A stretch of DNA of 64,000 bases from Amycolatopsis sp. NBC_00345 (GTDB taxonomy: Bacteria > Actinomycetota > Actinomycetes > Mycobacteriales > Pseudonocardiaceae): assembly GCF_036116635.1 (NCBI RefSeq), contig NZ_CP107995.1, positions 8,122,001 to 8,186,000 of the forward strand, read 5' to 3'. Position 1 is the first letter of the stretch, and each line of letters begins with the position of its first letter. Both the position numbers and the translations under genes were made by a program. The notes below the pieces were generated by a model. It did not search any database, was not told where the DNA came from, and saw only the letters and a program-made list of their open reading frames with translations. Of this stretch, positions 19,438 through 29,800 are shown piece by piece.

Positions 19438-20418
19438 ATGCGAACAGCGAGACTGCACGGGATCGTGGACCTGCGGGTCGGGGACGAACCGGCGCCGACC
19501 GCGGGCGCGGGGGAAAGCTTGGTACGGGTGGCCGCGGTGGGGATCTGCGGGTCGGATCTGCACTGGTACGAAGACGGTGCGATCGGCGACGCCGAACTCG
19601 AAATACCGGTCGTCCCAGGACATGAAGGGGCGGGCGAGATCGTGTCCGGGCCGCGCCGGGGGGAGCGGGTCGCGATCGATCCGGCGATCCCCTGCGAGAA
19701 GTGCCGGGCGTGCCGCGACGGTGCGCAGAACCTCTGCTACGAAATAGTGTTCTCCGGGCACGGCCGGACCGACGGAATGCTGCGCGAAGTCATGCCGTGG
19801 CCATCGAATCGGCTGCATCCGTTGCCCGACAGCGTATCCGACGCGGCCGGCGCGATGTTGGAGCCGCTCGGCGTCGCACTGTGGTCGGTGGACATCGGCC
19901 GCCTTCCCTTCGGTGGCTCGGCCGCGGTCGTCGGCTGCGGACCGGTCGGCCTGCTGCTGATCCAGTTGCTGCGTGCCGCCGGCGCGTCCAGGCTGATCGC
20001 GGTCGAGCCACTGCCGCACCGACGGGACGCCGCGGCCACCTGGGGCGCCGACGAAGTCCTCGACCCGGCCGAGGATTTTTCCGCGTGCGGGGTGGATGTG
20101 GCGTTCGAGATGGCCGGCAACGACGACGCCGTGCGCATCGCGATGGAGTCGGTACGACCGGGTGGGCGGGTGGTGCTCGGCGGTATTCCCGGCTCGGACA
20201 CGACCACGTTCCGTGCTTCGGTCGCCCGCGGAAAAGAGTTGACAATCGCGATGGTGCGCCGAATGGGTGAGGTCTACCCGCGCACCATCGACTTGGCCGC
20301 ACGCGGCGTTATCGCGTTGGATCCATTGGTGTCTTTCCGGTTCTCAATGGCGCAAGCACCGGAGGCGTTCGAGGTCGCGCAACAGCGTACTGGTCTGAAA
20401 GTCCTCATCACCCCTTGA
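19438..20418 (+). CDS. Zinc-dependent medium-chain alcohol/threonine-type dehydrogenase
   Basis: NAD(P)-dependent oxidoreductase of 326 residues. The catalytic zinc ligands are visible in GICGSDLHW near residue 37 and GHEGAGEIV near 62, and the structural zinc site is CEKCRACRDGAQNLC near 85-99. The Rossmann fold is marked by VVGCGPVGLLLIQLL near residue 164. It resembles sorbitol or threonine dehydrogenases. Since the cluster probably makes an amino ketone, it could interconvert that ketone and an alcohol, or oxidise a side-chain hydroxyl. The ATG at 19438 follows GGGAAA. About 314 non-coding bases separate it from PKS-1. Confidence 0.86.
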   Translation: MRTARLHGIVDLRVGDEPAPTAGAGESLVRVAAVGICGSDLHWYEDGAIGDAELEIPVVPGHEGAGEIVSGPRRGERVAIDPAIPCEKCRACRDGAQNLCYEIVFSGHGRTDGMLREVMPWPSNRLHPLPDSVSDAAGAMLEPLGVALWSVDIGRLPFGGSAAVVGCGPVGLLLIQLLRAAGASRLIAVEPLPHRRDAAATWGADEVLDPAEDFSACGVDVAFEMAGNDDAVRIAMESVRPGGRVVLGGIPGSDTTTFRASVARGKELTIAMVRRMGEVYPRTIDLAARGVIALDPLVSFRFSMAQAPEAFEVAQQRTGLKVLITP

Positions 20419-20732
20419 TTTCCGGGGCAGATGGGACAATTCGCCGACGGCGGCGGGAGTTTTACCGTCACGCGGTCTTGACCTTCGGGAGTACCGGCCC
20501 TAGCCTCGAATTACCACTGATCCGCGTTCGCGGCGAGAAACACGGCAACGGAGCCGAGCACCTTTCCGTCATCCACTTCAGATCATCCGGAAGCCGCCGC
20601 GGCTGAGTGGTGTTTCAGCCTGTCCGCATCGGCGTTGAGGGACGCCGGCCCAGATGGACGTGGGGTCGTCCGCTGGGCGCGAGATTCAGGTAGTCGGCAG
20701 CCCGGCCAGGGTTGCCTCGACTTGGGGGAAGC
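20419..20732 (+). promoter_or_regulatory. Leader of the PKS operon with a candidate promoter
   Basis: This 314-base gene-free stretch precedes PKS-1. TTGACC at 20478-20483 and TAGCCT at 20501-20506 are separated by exactly 17 bases, a fair match to the actinobacterial vegetative sigma consensus. GGGGGAA lies four bases before the PKS-1 ATG. No clear operator repeat was seen. Confidence 0.5.
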
Positions 20733-23700
20733 ATGTCCACGTTGGTGGCGAGCGACAAAACGGCGGAACCGATAGCGATCATCGGCATGGCGTGCCGGTA
20801 CCCGGGAGGACTGGCATCGCCCGAGGAACTCTGGGAATTCCTCGCGACCGGCTCGACCGCCATCACCGATTTTCCCGACGACCGGGGCTGGGATCTCGAC
20901 CGGCTCCGCTCGGATCCCGGTCAGGCCGGGTCCAGTTCGGTGCAGCGCGGCGGCTTCCTGGAGGCGGCCGAATTCGATGCCGGGTTCTTCGGCATCTCGC
21001 CGCGCGAGGCCCGGGCCATGCATCCTGAGCAGCGCGTCCTGCTCGAGGTGTCGTGGGAGGCGTGCGAACGCGCCATGCTGGACCCGCGCTCGTTGACCGG
21101 CACGAACACCGGCGTTTTCGCGGCCCGGCTGTCGACCGACTACGGGCCGCCGATGCATCTGGCGCCGGAAGGCTCGGCGGGGCTGATGCTCACCGGGAAC
21201 ATCCCCAGCGCGATCAGCGGCCGGATCGCGTACACGCTGGGTGTGGTCGGGCCCGCGATCACGGTCGACACCGCGTCCTCCGGTTCGCTGGTCGCGATTC
21301 ACCTTGCCGTGCAAGCACTTCGCGCCGGCGACTGTGATCTCGCGCTGGCCGGCGGCGTCTCGATCATGCCCACTCCAGGGTTCTTCACCGAATTCACCAG
21401 GCAGCACGGGCTCAGCCCGGACGGCCGGGCGAAGCCGTTTTCCGCGGACGCGGACGGCACGGTCTGGTCCGAAGGCGCGGGCATGATCATGCTGGCCCGG
21501 CTGTCGGACGCGCACGCGAACGGGCATCGGGTGCTCGCGGTGATCCGCGGTTCGGCGATCAATTCCGATGGCGCGACCGAAGGTCTCACGGTGCCCAGCG
21601 CGGCCGCGCAGGAACGGCTGATCGTGCGCGCGCTGGCCAACTCCGGTCTGTCCGCGGCCGAGGTCGACGCGGTGGAAGCGCACGGATCGGGGACGACGGC
21701 CGGTGACCGGGCCGAGGCGTCGGCACTGGTCGCGACCTACGGGGCCGACCGGCCGGCCGGACGGCCGTTGCTGGTCGGCAGCGCGAAGTCGAACCTCGGC
21801 CACGCACAGGCCGCCGCCGGGGTGGCCGGCGTGATCAAGACGGTCATGGCGTTGCGGCACGCGGTGCTGCCCGGATTGGCGAACTTCTCCTCGCCCTCGA
21901 CCGAAGTGGATTGGGCCGCGGGCGGGGTGTCGCCGCTGGCGAAGGCAGCGGCCTGGCCGCGTGGGAACCGGCCGCGCCGCGCCGGAGTGTCCTCGTTCGG
22001 CGTGGCCGGCACGAACGCGCACGTGATCATCGAAGAAGCCGGCGAACAAGCATCGGCGGCGGACGGTTCCGGGGTGGCCGGTGTGCTGCCCTTCGTGGTG
22101 TCCGCGCGCAGCGAAGCCGGATTACGGGCGCAGGCAACCGGATTGGTCGCGGTCGCCGAGGCGGAGCGGCCGGAGAACGTCGGGTTCTCGCTGGCGGTGA
22201 CCCGGTCGCGGTTCGATCACCGGGCCGTGGTGCTGGGGCGCGGGCGGGCCGAACTGGTGCCCGGCCTGATCCGGCTGTCCCGGGGGGAATCGTCGCCGCA
22301 GGTGGTGCGCGGGACGGCCTGGGCGGAGGCCAAACCGGTCTTCGTGTTTCCCGGTCAGGGCGGGCAATGGCCGGCCATGGCGGCGGAGCTGGCGCGGTCG
22401 TCGCCGGTGTTCGCCAAATGCCTTGCCGAATGCGGCGAGGCGCTCGCGCCGTACGTGCCGTGGTCGCTGGAGGACGTGCTGGCGGGGGTGCCGGGCGCGC
22501 CCGGGCTCGACCGGGTGGACGTGGTGCAGCCGGTGCTGTGGGCGGTGATGGTGTCGCTGGCGCAGGTGTGGCGCGATTTCGGCGTCGAGCCGGCCGCGGT
22601 GGTGGGCCATTCGCAGGGTGAGATCGCGGCGGCGTGCGTGGCCGGTGCGTTGTCGTTGAACGACGGCGCGCGGGTGGTCGCCCGACGCAGCCAGGCGGTG
22701 GTGCCGCTGTCCGGCAGCGGAGCCATGCTGTCGCTGGGGCTGGACGCCGAGCAGGCGCGCACGCGGATGGCGCGCTGGGGCAGCCGGCTGTCGGTCGCCG
22801 CGGTCAACGGGCCCGGCTCGGTGGTGGTGTCCGGGCAACCGGATGCGATCGCCGAGTTGCAGGCCGAGTGCGAGGCCGCGGACATCCGGGCCCGCACCGT
22901 CAACGCGGACTACGCGTCGCACAGCAGCCAGGTCGAACCGGTCAAGGACGAGCTGCTGGACGCGTTGGCCCCGGTGGGGCCGCGGTCCGGCGTGGTGCCG
23001 ATGATCTCGACGGTGACCGGTGAATTCATCCGTCACGAACAGCTCGACGCCGGGTACTGGTGGCGCAATCTGCGTCAGACGGTCGAGTTCGAGGCGGCCT
23101 CGCGCACCCTGCTGGCCACTGGCCACCACGTGTTCATCGAGATCAGCCCGCATCCGGTCCTGGCCTTCGGGCTGGAAGGAACGATCGAGGCCGCGGACGC
23201 GAGTGCCGTGGTGGTCGGCACCTTGCGGCGCGACGACGGCGGCCTCGACCGCATGCTGACCTCCGTGGCCCAGGCGCACGTGCACGGTGTTCCGGTCGAG
23301 TGGGGTGGCTGTTTCACCCCGGCCTCGGCGCACCGGGTCGCGTTGCCGACGTATCCGTTCGAGCGCAAGCGCTACTGGCTCACCGCACCCGGCCTGCCGG
23401 CGGTCGACGAAGCTCCTGAGCTGCCGGCCGCGAGCAGTGAGCCGATCACGGCCCCGGCCGATGTGCGGGAGCTGCTCTCCGGCGAGATCGCCGTCGTGCT
23501 CGGCCTGGAATCGTCGATCCCGATCGCGGCCGACCTTTCCTTCAAGGCACTGGGATTCGAGTCGATGACCAGTGTCGAACTGCGCAACCGGCTGCGCGCC
23601 GCGACCGGGCTCCGGCTGCCGGCCACCCTGCTCTACGACTATCCGTCACCGCGTGCGCTCACGGACTACCTGCTCGCCGAGCTGGACCCGGACCAGCCCG

Positions 23701-23816
23701 GCCCGGCCGACCACGACGAGGCCGTCGTGCCCGCCGCGCGCTCGTTCGACGACATGGACGGCGCTGAACTCGTCCGGATGGCGTTGCGTACCAAGCGTTC
23801 GAACAACCTCGGCTGA
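20733..23816 (+). CDS. Type I PKS loading protein, KS(Ser)-AT-ACP
   Basis: A 1027-residue single-module polyketide synthase. KS: residues 10-435, with the active-site Cys replaced by Ser182 (TCC at 21276; motif DTASSGSL instead of DTACSSSL) and both catalytic His kept (EAHGSGT, KSNLGH). AT: about 535-840, with GHSQG around Ser627 and YASH at 727-730, a methylmalonyl-type signature. ACP: about 910-985, with the phosphopantetheine Ser944 in LGFESM. The C-terminus FDDMDGAELVRMAL looks like a docking tail. KS-S domains occur in loading modules such as that of nystatin NysA, where they are thought to decarboxylate the extender instead of elongating. Here that would give a propionyl starter. ATG 20733 is chosen over 20712 for its ribosome binding site. 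Confidence 0.93.
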   Translation: MSTLVASDKTAEPIAIIGMACRYPGGLASPEELWEFLATGSTAITDFPDDRGWDLDRLRSDPGQAGSSSVQRGGFLEAAEFDAGFFGISPREARAMHPEQRVLLEVSWEACERAMLDPRSLTGTNTGVFAARLSTDYGPPMHLAPEGSAGLMLTGNIPSAISGRIAYTLGVVGPAITVDTASSGSLVAIHLAVQALRAGDCDLALAGGVSIMPTPGFFTEFTRQHGLSPDGRAKPFSADADGTVWSEGAGMIMLARLSDAHANGHRVLAVIRGSAINSDGATEGLTVPSAAAQERLIVRALANSGLSAAEVDAVEAHGSGTTAGDRAEASALVATYGADRPAGRPLLVGSAKSNLGHAQAAAGVAGVIKTVMALRHAVLPGLANFSSPSTEVDWAAGGVSPLAKAAAWPRGNRPRRAGVSSFGVAGTNAHVIIEEAGEQASAADGSGVAGVLPFVVSARSEAGLRAQATGLVAVAEAERPENVGFSLAVTRSRFDHRAVVLGRGRAELVPGLIRLSRGESSPQVVRGTAWAEAKPVFVFPGQGGQWPAMAAELARSSPVFAKCLAECGEALAPYVPWSLEDVLAGVPGAPGLDRVDVVQPVLWAVMVSLAQVWRDFGVEPAAVVGHSQGEIAAACVAGALSLNDGARVVARRSQAVVPLSGSGAMLSLGLDAEQARTRMARWGSRLSVAAVNGPGSVVVSGQPDAIAELQAECEAADIRARTVNADYASHSSQVEPVKDELLDALAPVGPRSGVVPMISTVTGEFIRHEQLDAGYWWRNLRQTVEFEAASRTLLATGHHVFIEISPHPVLAFGLEGTIEAADASAVVVGTLRRDDGGLDRMLTSVAQAHVHGVPVEWGGCFTPASAHRVALPTYPFERKRYWLTAPGLPAVDEAPELPAASSEPITAPADVRELLSGEIAVVLGLESSIPIAADLSFKALGFESMTSVELRNRLRAATGLRLPATLLYDYPSPRALTDYLLAELDPDQPGPADHDEAVVPAARSFDDMDGAELVRMALRTKRSNNLG

Positions 23817-23873
23817 CCGGCGCGCTCAGCCCGCGCCCGCGCAGTCCTGCCATGAACACCTGTTGGGGGAACA

Positions 23874-26800
23874 GTGAACACGTCTGTTGACGAGCTGGTC
23901 GAGGCACTACGCGAGTCGTTGAAGGAGAACGAGCGGCTCAACGCGCAGCTCACCGAGCCGATCGCGATCATCGGGATGGCCTGCCGATTCCCCGGTGGGG
24001 TGCGCTCGCCGCAGGACCTGTGGGACCTGGTGGCGGCCGAGGGCGACGCGATCGGGCCCTTCCCGGTCGACCGCGGCTGGGACATCGATCGCCTCTACCA
24101 CCCCGATCCGGACCACCCCGGCACCACCTACGTGCGCGAGGGCGGCTTCCTGCACGACGCCGCCGACTTCGACGCCGCGTTCTTCGGGATCACGCCGCGC
24201 GAGGCGGCCGCGATCAACCCGCAGCAGCGGCTGCTGCTGGAATGCGCGTGGGAGTCCTGCGAGCGGGCCGGGATCGACCCGGCCACGCTGGCCGGCAGCC
24301 GCACCGGTGTGTTCGCCGGGGTGATCTACCAGGACTACAGCCTCCCGTTGTCCTCCCCGCCGGACGACGCCGAGGGGTACCTGCTGACCGGGGAGCTGGG
24401 CAGCGTCGCGTCCGGCCGGATCGCCTACACCCTCGGCTTGCAGGGACCGGCGATCACCCTCGACACGGCCTGCTCCTCGTCGCTGGTCGCGCTGCACTCG
24501 GCGGCCGACTCGCTGCGCCGCGGCGAGTGTTCGCTCGCGTTCGCGGGCGGCGCGACCGTGATGTGCCGGCCGCGGGTGATCACCGAGATGTCCAAGCAGG
24601 GCGGGCTGGCCCCGGACGGCCGCTCCAAACCGTTCTCCGACACCGCGGACGGCGCGGGCTGGGGCGAGGGCGTCGGCATGCTCATGCTGGAGCGGCTCTC
24701 CGACGCCAAGGCGAACGGGCACCGGGTGCTCGCCGTGGTCCGTGGCTCCGCGGTCAACTCCGATGGCGCGAGCAACGGCCTGACCGCGCCCAACGGGCCC
24801 TCGCAGCAACGGGTCATCCGCGACGCGTTGCGCGCGGCCGGCCTCGCGCCCGCCGACGTGGACGCGGTCGAGGCGCACGGCACCGGCACCACACTGGGCG
24901 ACCCGATCGAAGCAGGCGCGCTCATCGCGACCTATGGCGTCGATCGCCCCGCGGACGCTCCGCTGTGGGTGGGCAGCGTCAAGTCGAACATCGGTCATCC
25001 GCAGGCCGCGGCGGGCGTGGCCGGGGTGATCAAGATGGTGCTCGCGCTGCACCACGAAACCCTGCCCGCGCTGGTGCACTTCTCCGCGCCGTCACGGCAT
25101 GTGGACTGGGCGGCGAGCGGGGTCGAGCCGCTGGCGAAGCAGCGGGCCTGGCCGCGCGGCGACCGGCCACGGCGGTGCGGGGTCTCCTCGTTCGGGATCA
25201 GCGGGACCAACGCGCACGTGATCGTGGAAGAGGCGCCGGGGGAAACGCCGGAGACCGAGGACGCGGGCGAGATCGGCGTGCTGCCCTGGGTGCTCTCCGC
25301 GCGTAGCGAGGCCGGCCTGCGCGACCAGGCGACGCAGCTGATCCCGTACGCGGAAACCGCGCGACCGCAGGACATCGGGTTCTCGCTCGCGGCCACCCGG
25401 TCGCGGTTCGACCACCGTGCGGTGATCGTGGGTTCGGGGCGGGACGAGCTGATCTCCGGGCTGGCCACGCTCGCGCAGGGCGAATCGGCCGCACAACTGG
25501 TGCGCGGGACCGCGTGGGCCGAGCCACGGCCGGTGTTCGTGTTCCCCGGCCAAGGCGGCCAGTGGCTGGGCATGGCAACGGCTCTGGCCGAATCGTCCCC
25601 GGTGTTCGCGCAATCGCTTGCGGAGTGCGGTGAAGCACTGGCCCCGCACGTGTCCTGGTCGCTGTCGGAGGTACTGGCGGGCGCGCCGAGCCTGGACCGG
25701 GTCGACGTGGTGCAACCGGTGCTGTGGGCGGTGATGGTGTCGTTGGCCCGGGTGTGGCAGGACCACGGCGTGACGCCGGCCGCCGTCGTGGGCCACTCGC
25801 AGGGCGAGATCGCTGCGGCCTGTGTCGCGGGCTCGCTGTCGCTTGTGGACGGAGCGCGGATCGTCGCGGTGCGCAGCCGGATGCTGCTGCCGTTGTCGGG
25901 CAGTGGCGCCATGATCGGGCTGGGACTGGGCGCGGCGGCGGCCCGTGAACGGATCGCGCGCTGGGGCAGCCGGCTGTCGGTGGCCGCGGTCAACGGCGCG
26001 GAGTCGGTGACCGTGTCCGGTGCGCCGCAGGCGGTCGCCGAGCTGGCGGCCGAGTGCGAGGCAGCGGGTATCCGCGCCCGCGTCATCAACGTCGACTACG
26101 CGTCGCACAGCGACCGGGTGGACCCGATCGAACTCGAACTGCTCGACGCGCTCGGTGAGCTCCGGCCGCGGCCGGGATCGGTGCCGATGATCTCGACGGT
26201 CACCGGCGAACTCGTCGACCACCGGGAACTCGACGCGCGGTACTGGTGGCGCAATCTGCGCAGCCCGGTCGAATTCGAAGCGGCGACGGCCACCCTGCTC
26301 GGCTCCGGCCACCACGTGTTCATCGAGATCAGTCCGCACCCGGTGCTCGCGTTCGGCCTGGAAGGCACCATCGAGGCGACCGGTGCCGCCGCCACGGTCG
26401 TGCCGACGCTGCGCCGCGACGACGGCGGCCTCGACCGGCTGACGGTTTCACTGGCCCAGGCACACGTGCACGGCGTGCCGGTCGACTGGAACGCCGGTTT
26501 CGCCCCGGCCCGGCCGCGGCCCGTCGCGCTGCCCACCTACCCGTTCCAGGGCCGGCGGTACTGGCTGGACGAGGCGCCGCGCACCGAGCCTGCCGATCTC
26601 GCCGCGGCCGGGCTGGAACGCCCGGCGCATCCGCTGATCGGTGCCGGTGTGCAGCTCGCGGACGTGGACGGGCACCTGTTCACCGCCCGCCTTTCGCTGG
26701 ACGCCTTGCCGTGGCTGGCCGATCACGCGGTCGGCGACGAGGTGGTGCTGCCCGGCACCGCCATCCTGGAACTGGCGTTGCGGGCCGGGGAGCAGGTGGG

Positions 26801-29800
26801 CGCCGAATGGGTGGACGAGCTGGTGCTCGAAGCCCCGCTGGTGCTGCCCGCCGACGACCCCGTCCAGGTCCAGGTGACCGTGGGCGCCGTTGACGAGCAG
26901 GGCACCCGCCGGGTCAGCGTGCACTCCCGCCTCGGTGGCATCGGCGACTGGACCCGGCATGCGACCGGCGTGCTGTCCCCTTCGTGGGAGCCGCCGGAGG
27001 ACGAGTTCGCCGTCGAATGGCCGCCGCCGGGCGCCGAGCCGGTGGACGTCGACGCCGTCTACGACCTGGCCGAGCGGGCCGGGCTGAACTACGGCCCGGT
27101 CTTCCGCGGCCTGCGGCGGTTGTGGCGGCGCGGAGCGGAATTCTTCGCGGAAGCCCGCCTGCCCGAACCGGCCGCCTCGGATGCCGCGGACTACGGCCTG
27201 CATCCCGCCCTCACCGACGCGGTCTTGCACGGCTGCCTCGCCGCCATGGCGAGCAAGGACGCGGTGCTCCCGTTCACCTGGACCGGCGTCGGGCTCTACG
27301 AACTCGGTGCCGGCGCGGTCCGCGCGCACATCAAGCCCATCGGTGACGCCGAATTCAGCGTCGAACTGGCCGACGAGCACGGCATCGCGGTCGGCCGGAT
27401 CGGCGCGCTGGCCTTCCGGCCGGCCGGGTCGCTGCTGCGCGGGACCACGCAGTCGCTGTTCGCGGTTCGCTGGACCTCGCTCGCCCTGCCCGCCGACGCC
27501 CGGCCCGGCCGGCAGCCGGACCTGCTGGACGTCCCGCCGTCCGCCGGTACCGACCTGGCCCGGTCCACTGTCGGCAACGTCCGCCAGGTGCTCTCCCGGA
27601 TCAGGGAGTGGCTGGGCGCCAACGCGGACGCGTCGACTCGGCTCGCGGTGATCACGCACCGCGCGGTCGGCACCATGCCCGAGGAGGACGTCGCCGATCT
27701 GGCCGGCGCCTCGGTGTGGGGCCTGGTGCGGACCGCTCAGGCCGAGTACCCGGGCCGGTTCGTCCTGGTCGACACCGACGACGAAGCGTCCTCGGTCGCC
27801 GTGCTGCCGCTGGCGTTGGCGACCGCGGAGGACCAGATCGCCATCCGTGACGGTCACCTGAGCACACCGAGGATCGGCCCGCTGCGCACGGAGCAGGCAA
27901 GCGTGCCGCCGGCCGGCCCGGACCGGACCGTGCTGATCACCGGTGGCACCGGCGGACTCGGCGGCCGGCTCGCCCGGCATCTCGTCGCCGAGCACGGCAT
28001 CCGGCACCTGGTGCTGGCCGGCCGGCGCGGCGAGAGCGCGCCAGGCGCCCGTGAACTCGTCGCCGAGCTGGCCGGACTCGGGGCGTCCGCGCGGATCGAG
28101 GCCTGCGACGTCGCCGACTACGACGCGGTTTCCGCACTGCTGAACAGCATTCCCGCCGACCGGCCGCTCGGCGCGGTCGTGCACGCGGCCGGCGTGCTGG
28201 ACGACGGGACCATCGAAACGCTCACCGACGCGCAGATCGAACGCGTCCTGCGCGCCAAAGTGGACGGTGCGGTGAACCTGCACCGGCTGACCGGCGATCG
28301 CGAGCTGTCCGCGTTCATCGTGTATTCGTCGGTGGCGGGTGTGCTCGGCACGCCTGGCCAGGCCAACTACGCCGCGGGCAACGCCTTCCTGGACGCGCTG
28401 GTGCACCACCGCCGGGCGCACGGCCGGCCGGGCAGCTCGCTGGCCTGGGGGCCGTGGGAGGTCGAGACCGGCATGACCGAGGGCCTGACCGACGTGGACC
28501 ACGCCCGGCTCGGCCGGTGGGGGCTGCTGCCGCTGGACGCTCAGGACGGCAACGCGCTGTTCGACGCGGCCACCGCGGCCGGCAGCGCACTGGCGATTCT
28601 CTGCCGGATCCAGCCGGCCAGGGCACTGGACGCCGCGCTGGTGCCGGCGATGTTGCGCGACATGGCCCGGGACGCGGGACGCTTGCGCAAGGCCAAGAGC
28701 ACGGTGAAGGCGGACGACAGCGGGCAGGAACGCGAGCGGCTGCGCGCGTTGCTCATCGGCCTGCCCACCGAGCAGCGCGAGGCCGAACTGGTCCGGATCA
28801 TCGCCCAGCACGCGGCCCAGGTGGCGAACCTCGCCTCGGCCGAGGAGGTCGCCCCGGATCTGCCGCTGATGTCGCTCGGCTTCGACTCACTGGCATCGCT
28901 GGAGCTGCGCAACCGGCTCGTGCACCAGCTCGGGTTGACCGGGCTGCTGTCCACCAACGCCGTCTACCAGACCCCGACGCCCAACGGGCTCGCCGCCCGG
29001 ATCGCCGCGATCCTGGTCGATGAGGGCGAAACACCGGTGCCGGCCGAGGAAACGCCGTCCGCGCAGGTCCGGCTGGCCGAGGACATCGTGCCCGCCGCGG
29101 TGCTCGCCCCGGCCGGGCTGGCCGGGGCCGAGCATCTGTTCGTCATCGGCGCGACCGGCTTCTTCGGCGCGTTCCTGCTGCGCGAACTGCTCGACCGGAC
29201 CTCGGCCACCGTGCACTGCCTGGTCACCGAAACCGAAGGCGTGGAACAGCTGCGCGACACCCTGCGCCGCTACCGGCTCCGGGACGACGACGTGCCCGGT
29301 CGCCTTGTCGCGGTGCCCGGCGATCCGGCCGCGCCCCGGCTCGGCCTGACCGAGCCGGCGTTCGACGCGTTGGCCCGCACCGCCGAGGGCGTCTTCGACT
29401 GTGGCGCGGACGGTGGCCGGACCGAGGACGTGCTGCGGCTGGCCGCACTGCACCGGACGGTGCCGCTGCACCAGGTCGCGGCGCCACTCGGGGAGGGGCC
29501 GGCCGAGCTTGCCCGTGAACGCGGACTGCCCGTTTCGACCTACCGGCTCGCCCGGTTGTTCGGCCACCGCGAGAGCGGCGCCTGCCGGACCGACGAGCTG
29601 CTCTGGCAGGTCGTGCGGGGCTGCGTCCAAGCCGGATCGGCACCACTGACCGAGCTGACCAGCAACGTCATCCCGATCGACTACGCGGCGGCGGCCGTTG
29701 CCGCACTGGCTTGCGACGGGCGGTCGGCCGTCGGCGAGTTCCGGCTGTCCCATCCGGACCGGGTGGCGTTCGCCTCGGTCGTCGCCGCCCTCACCGACCG

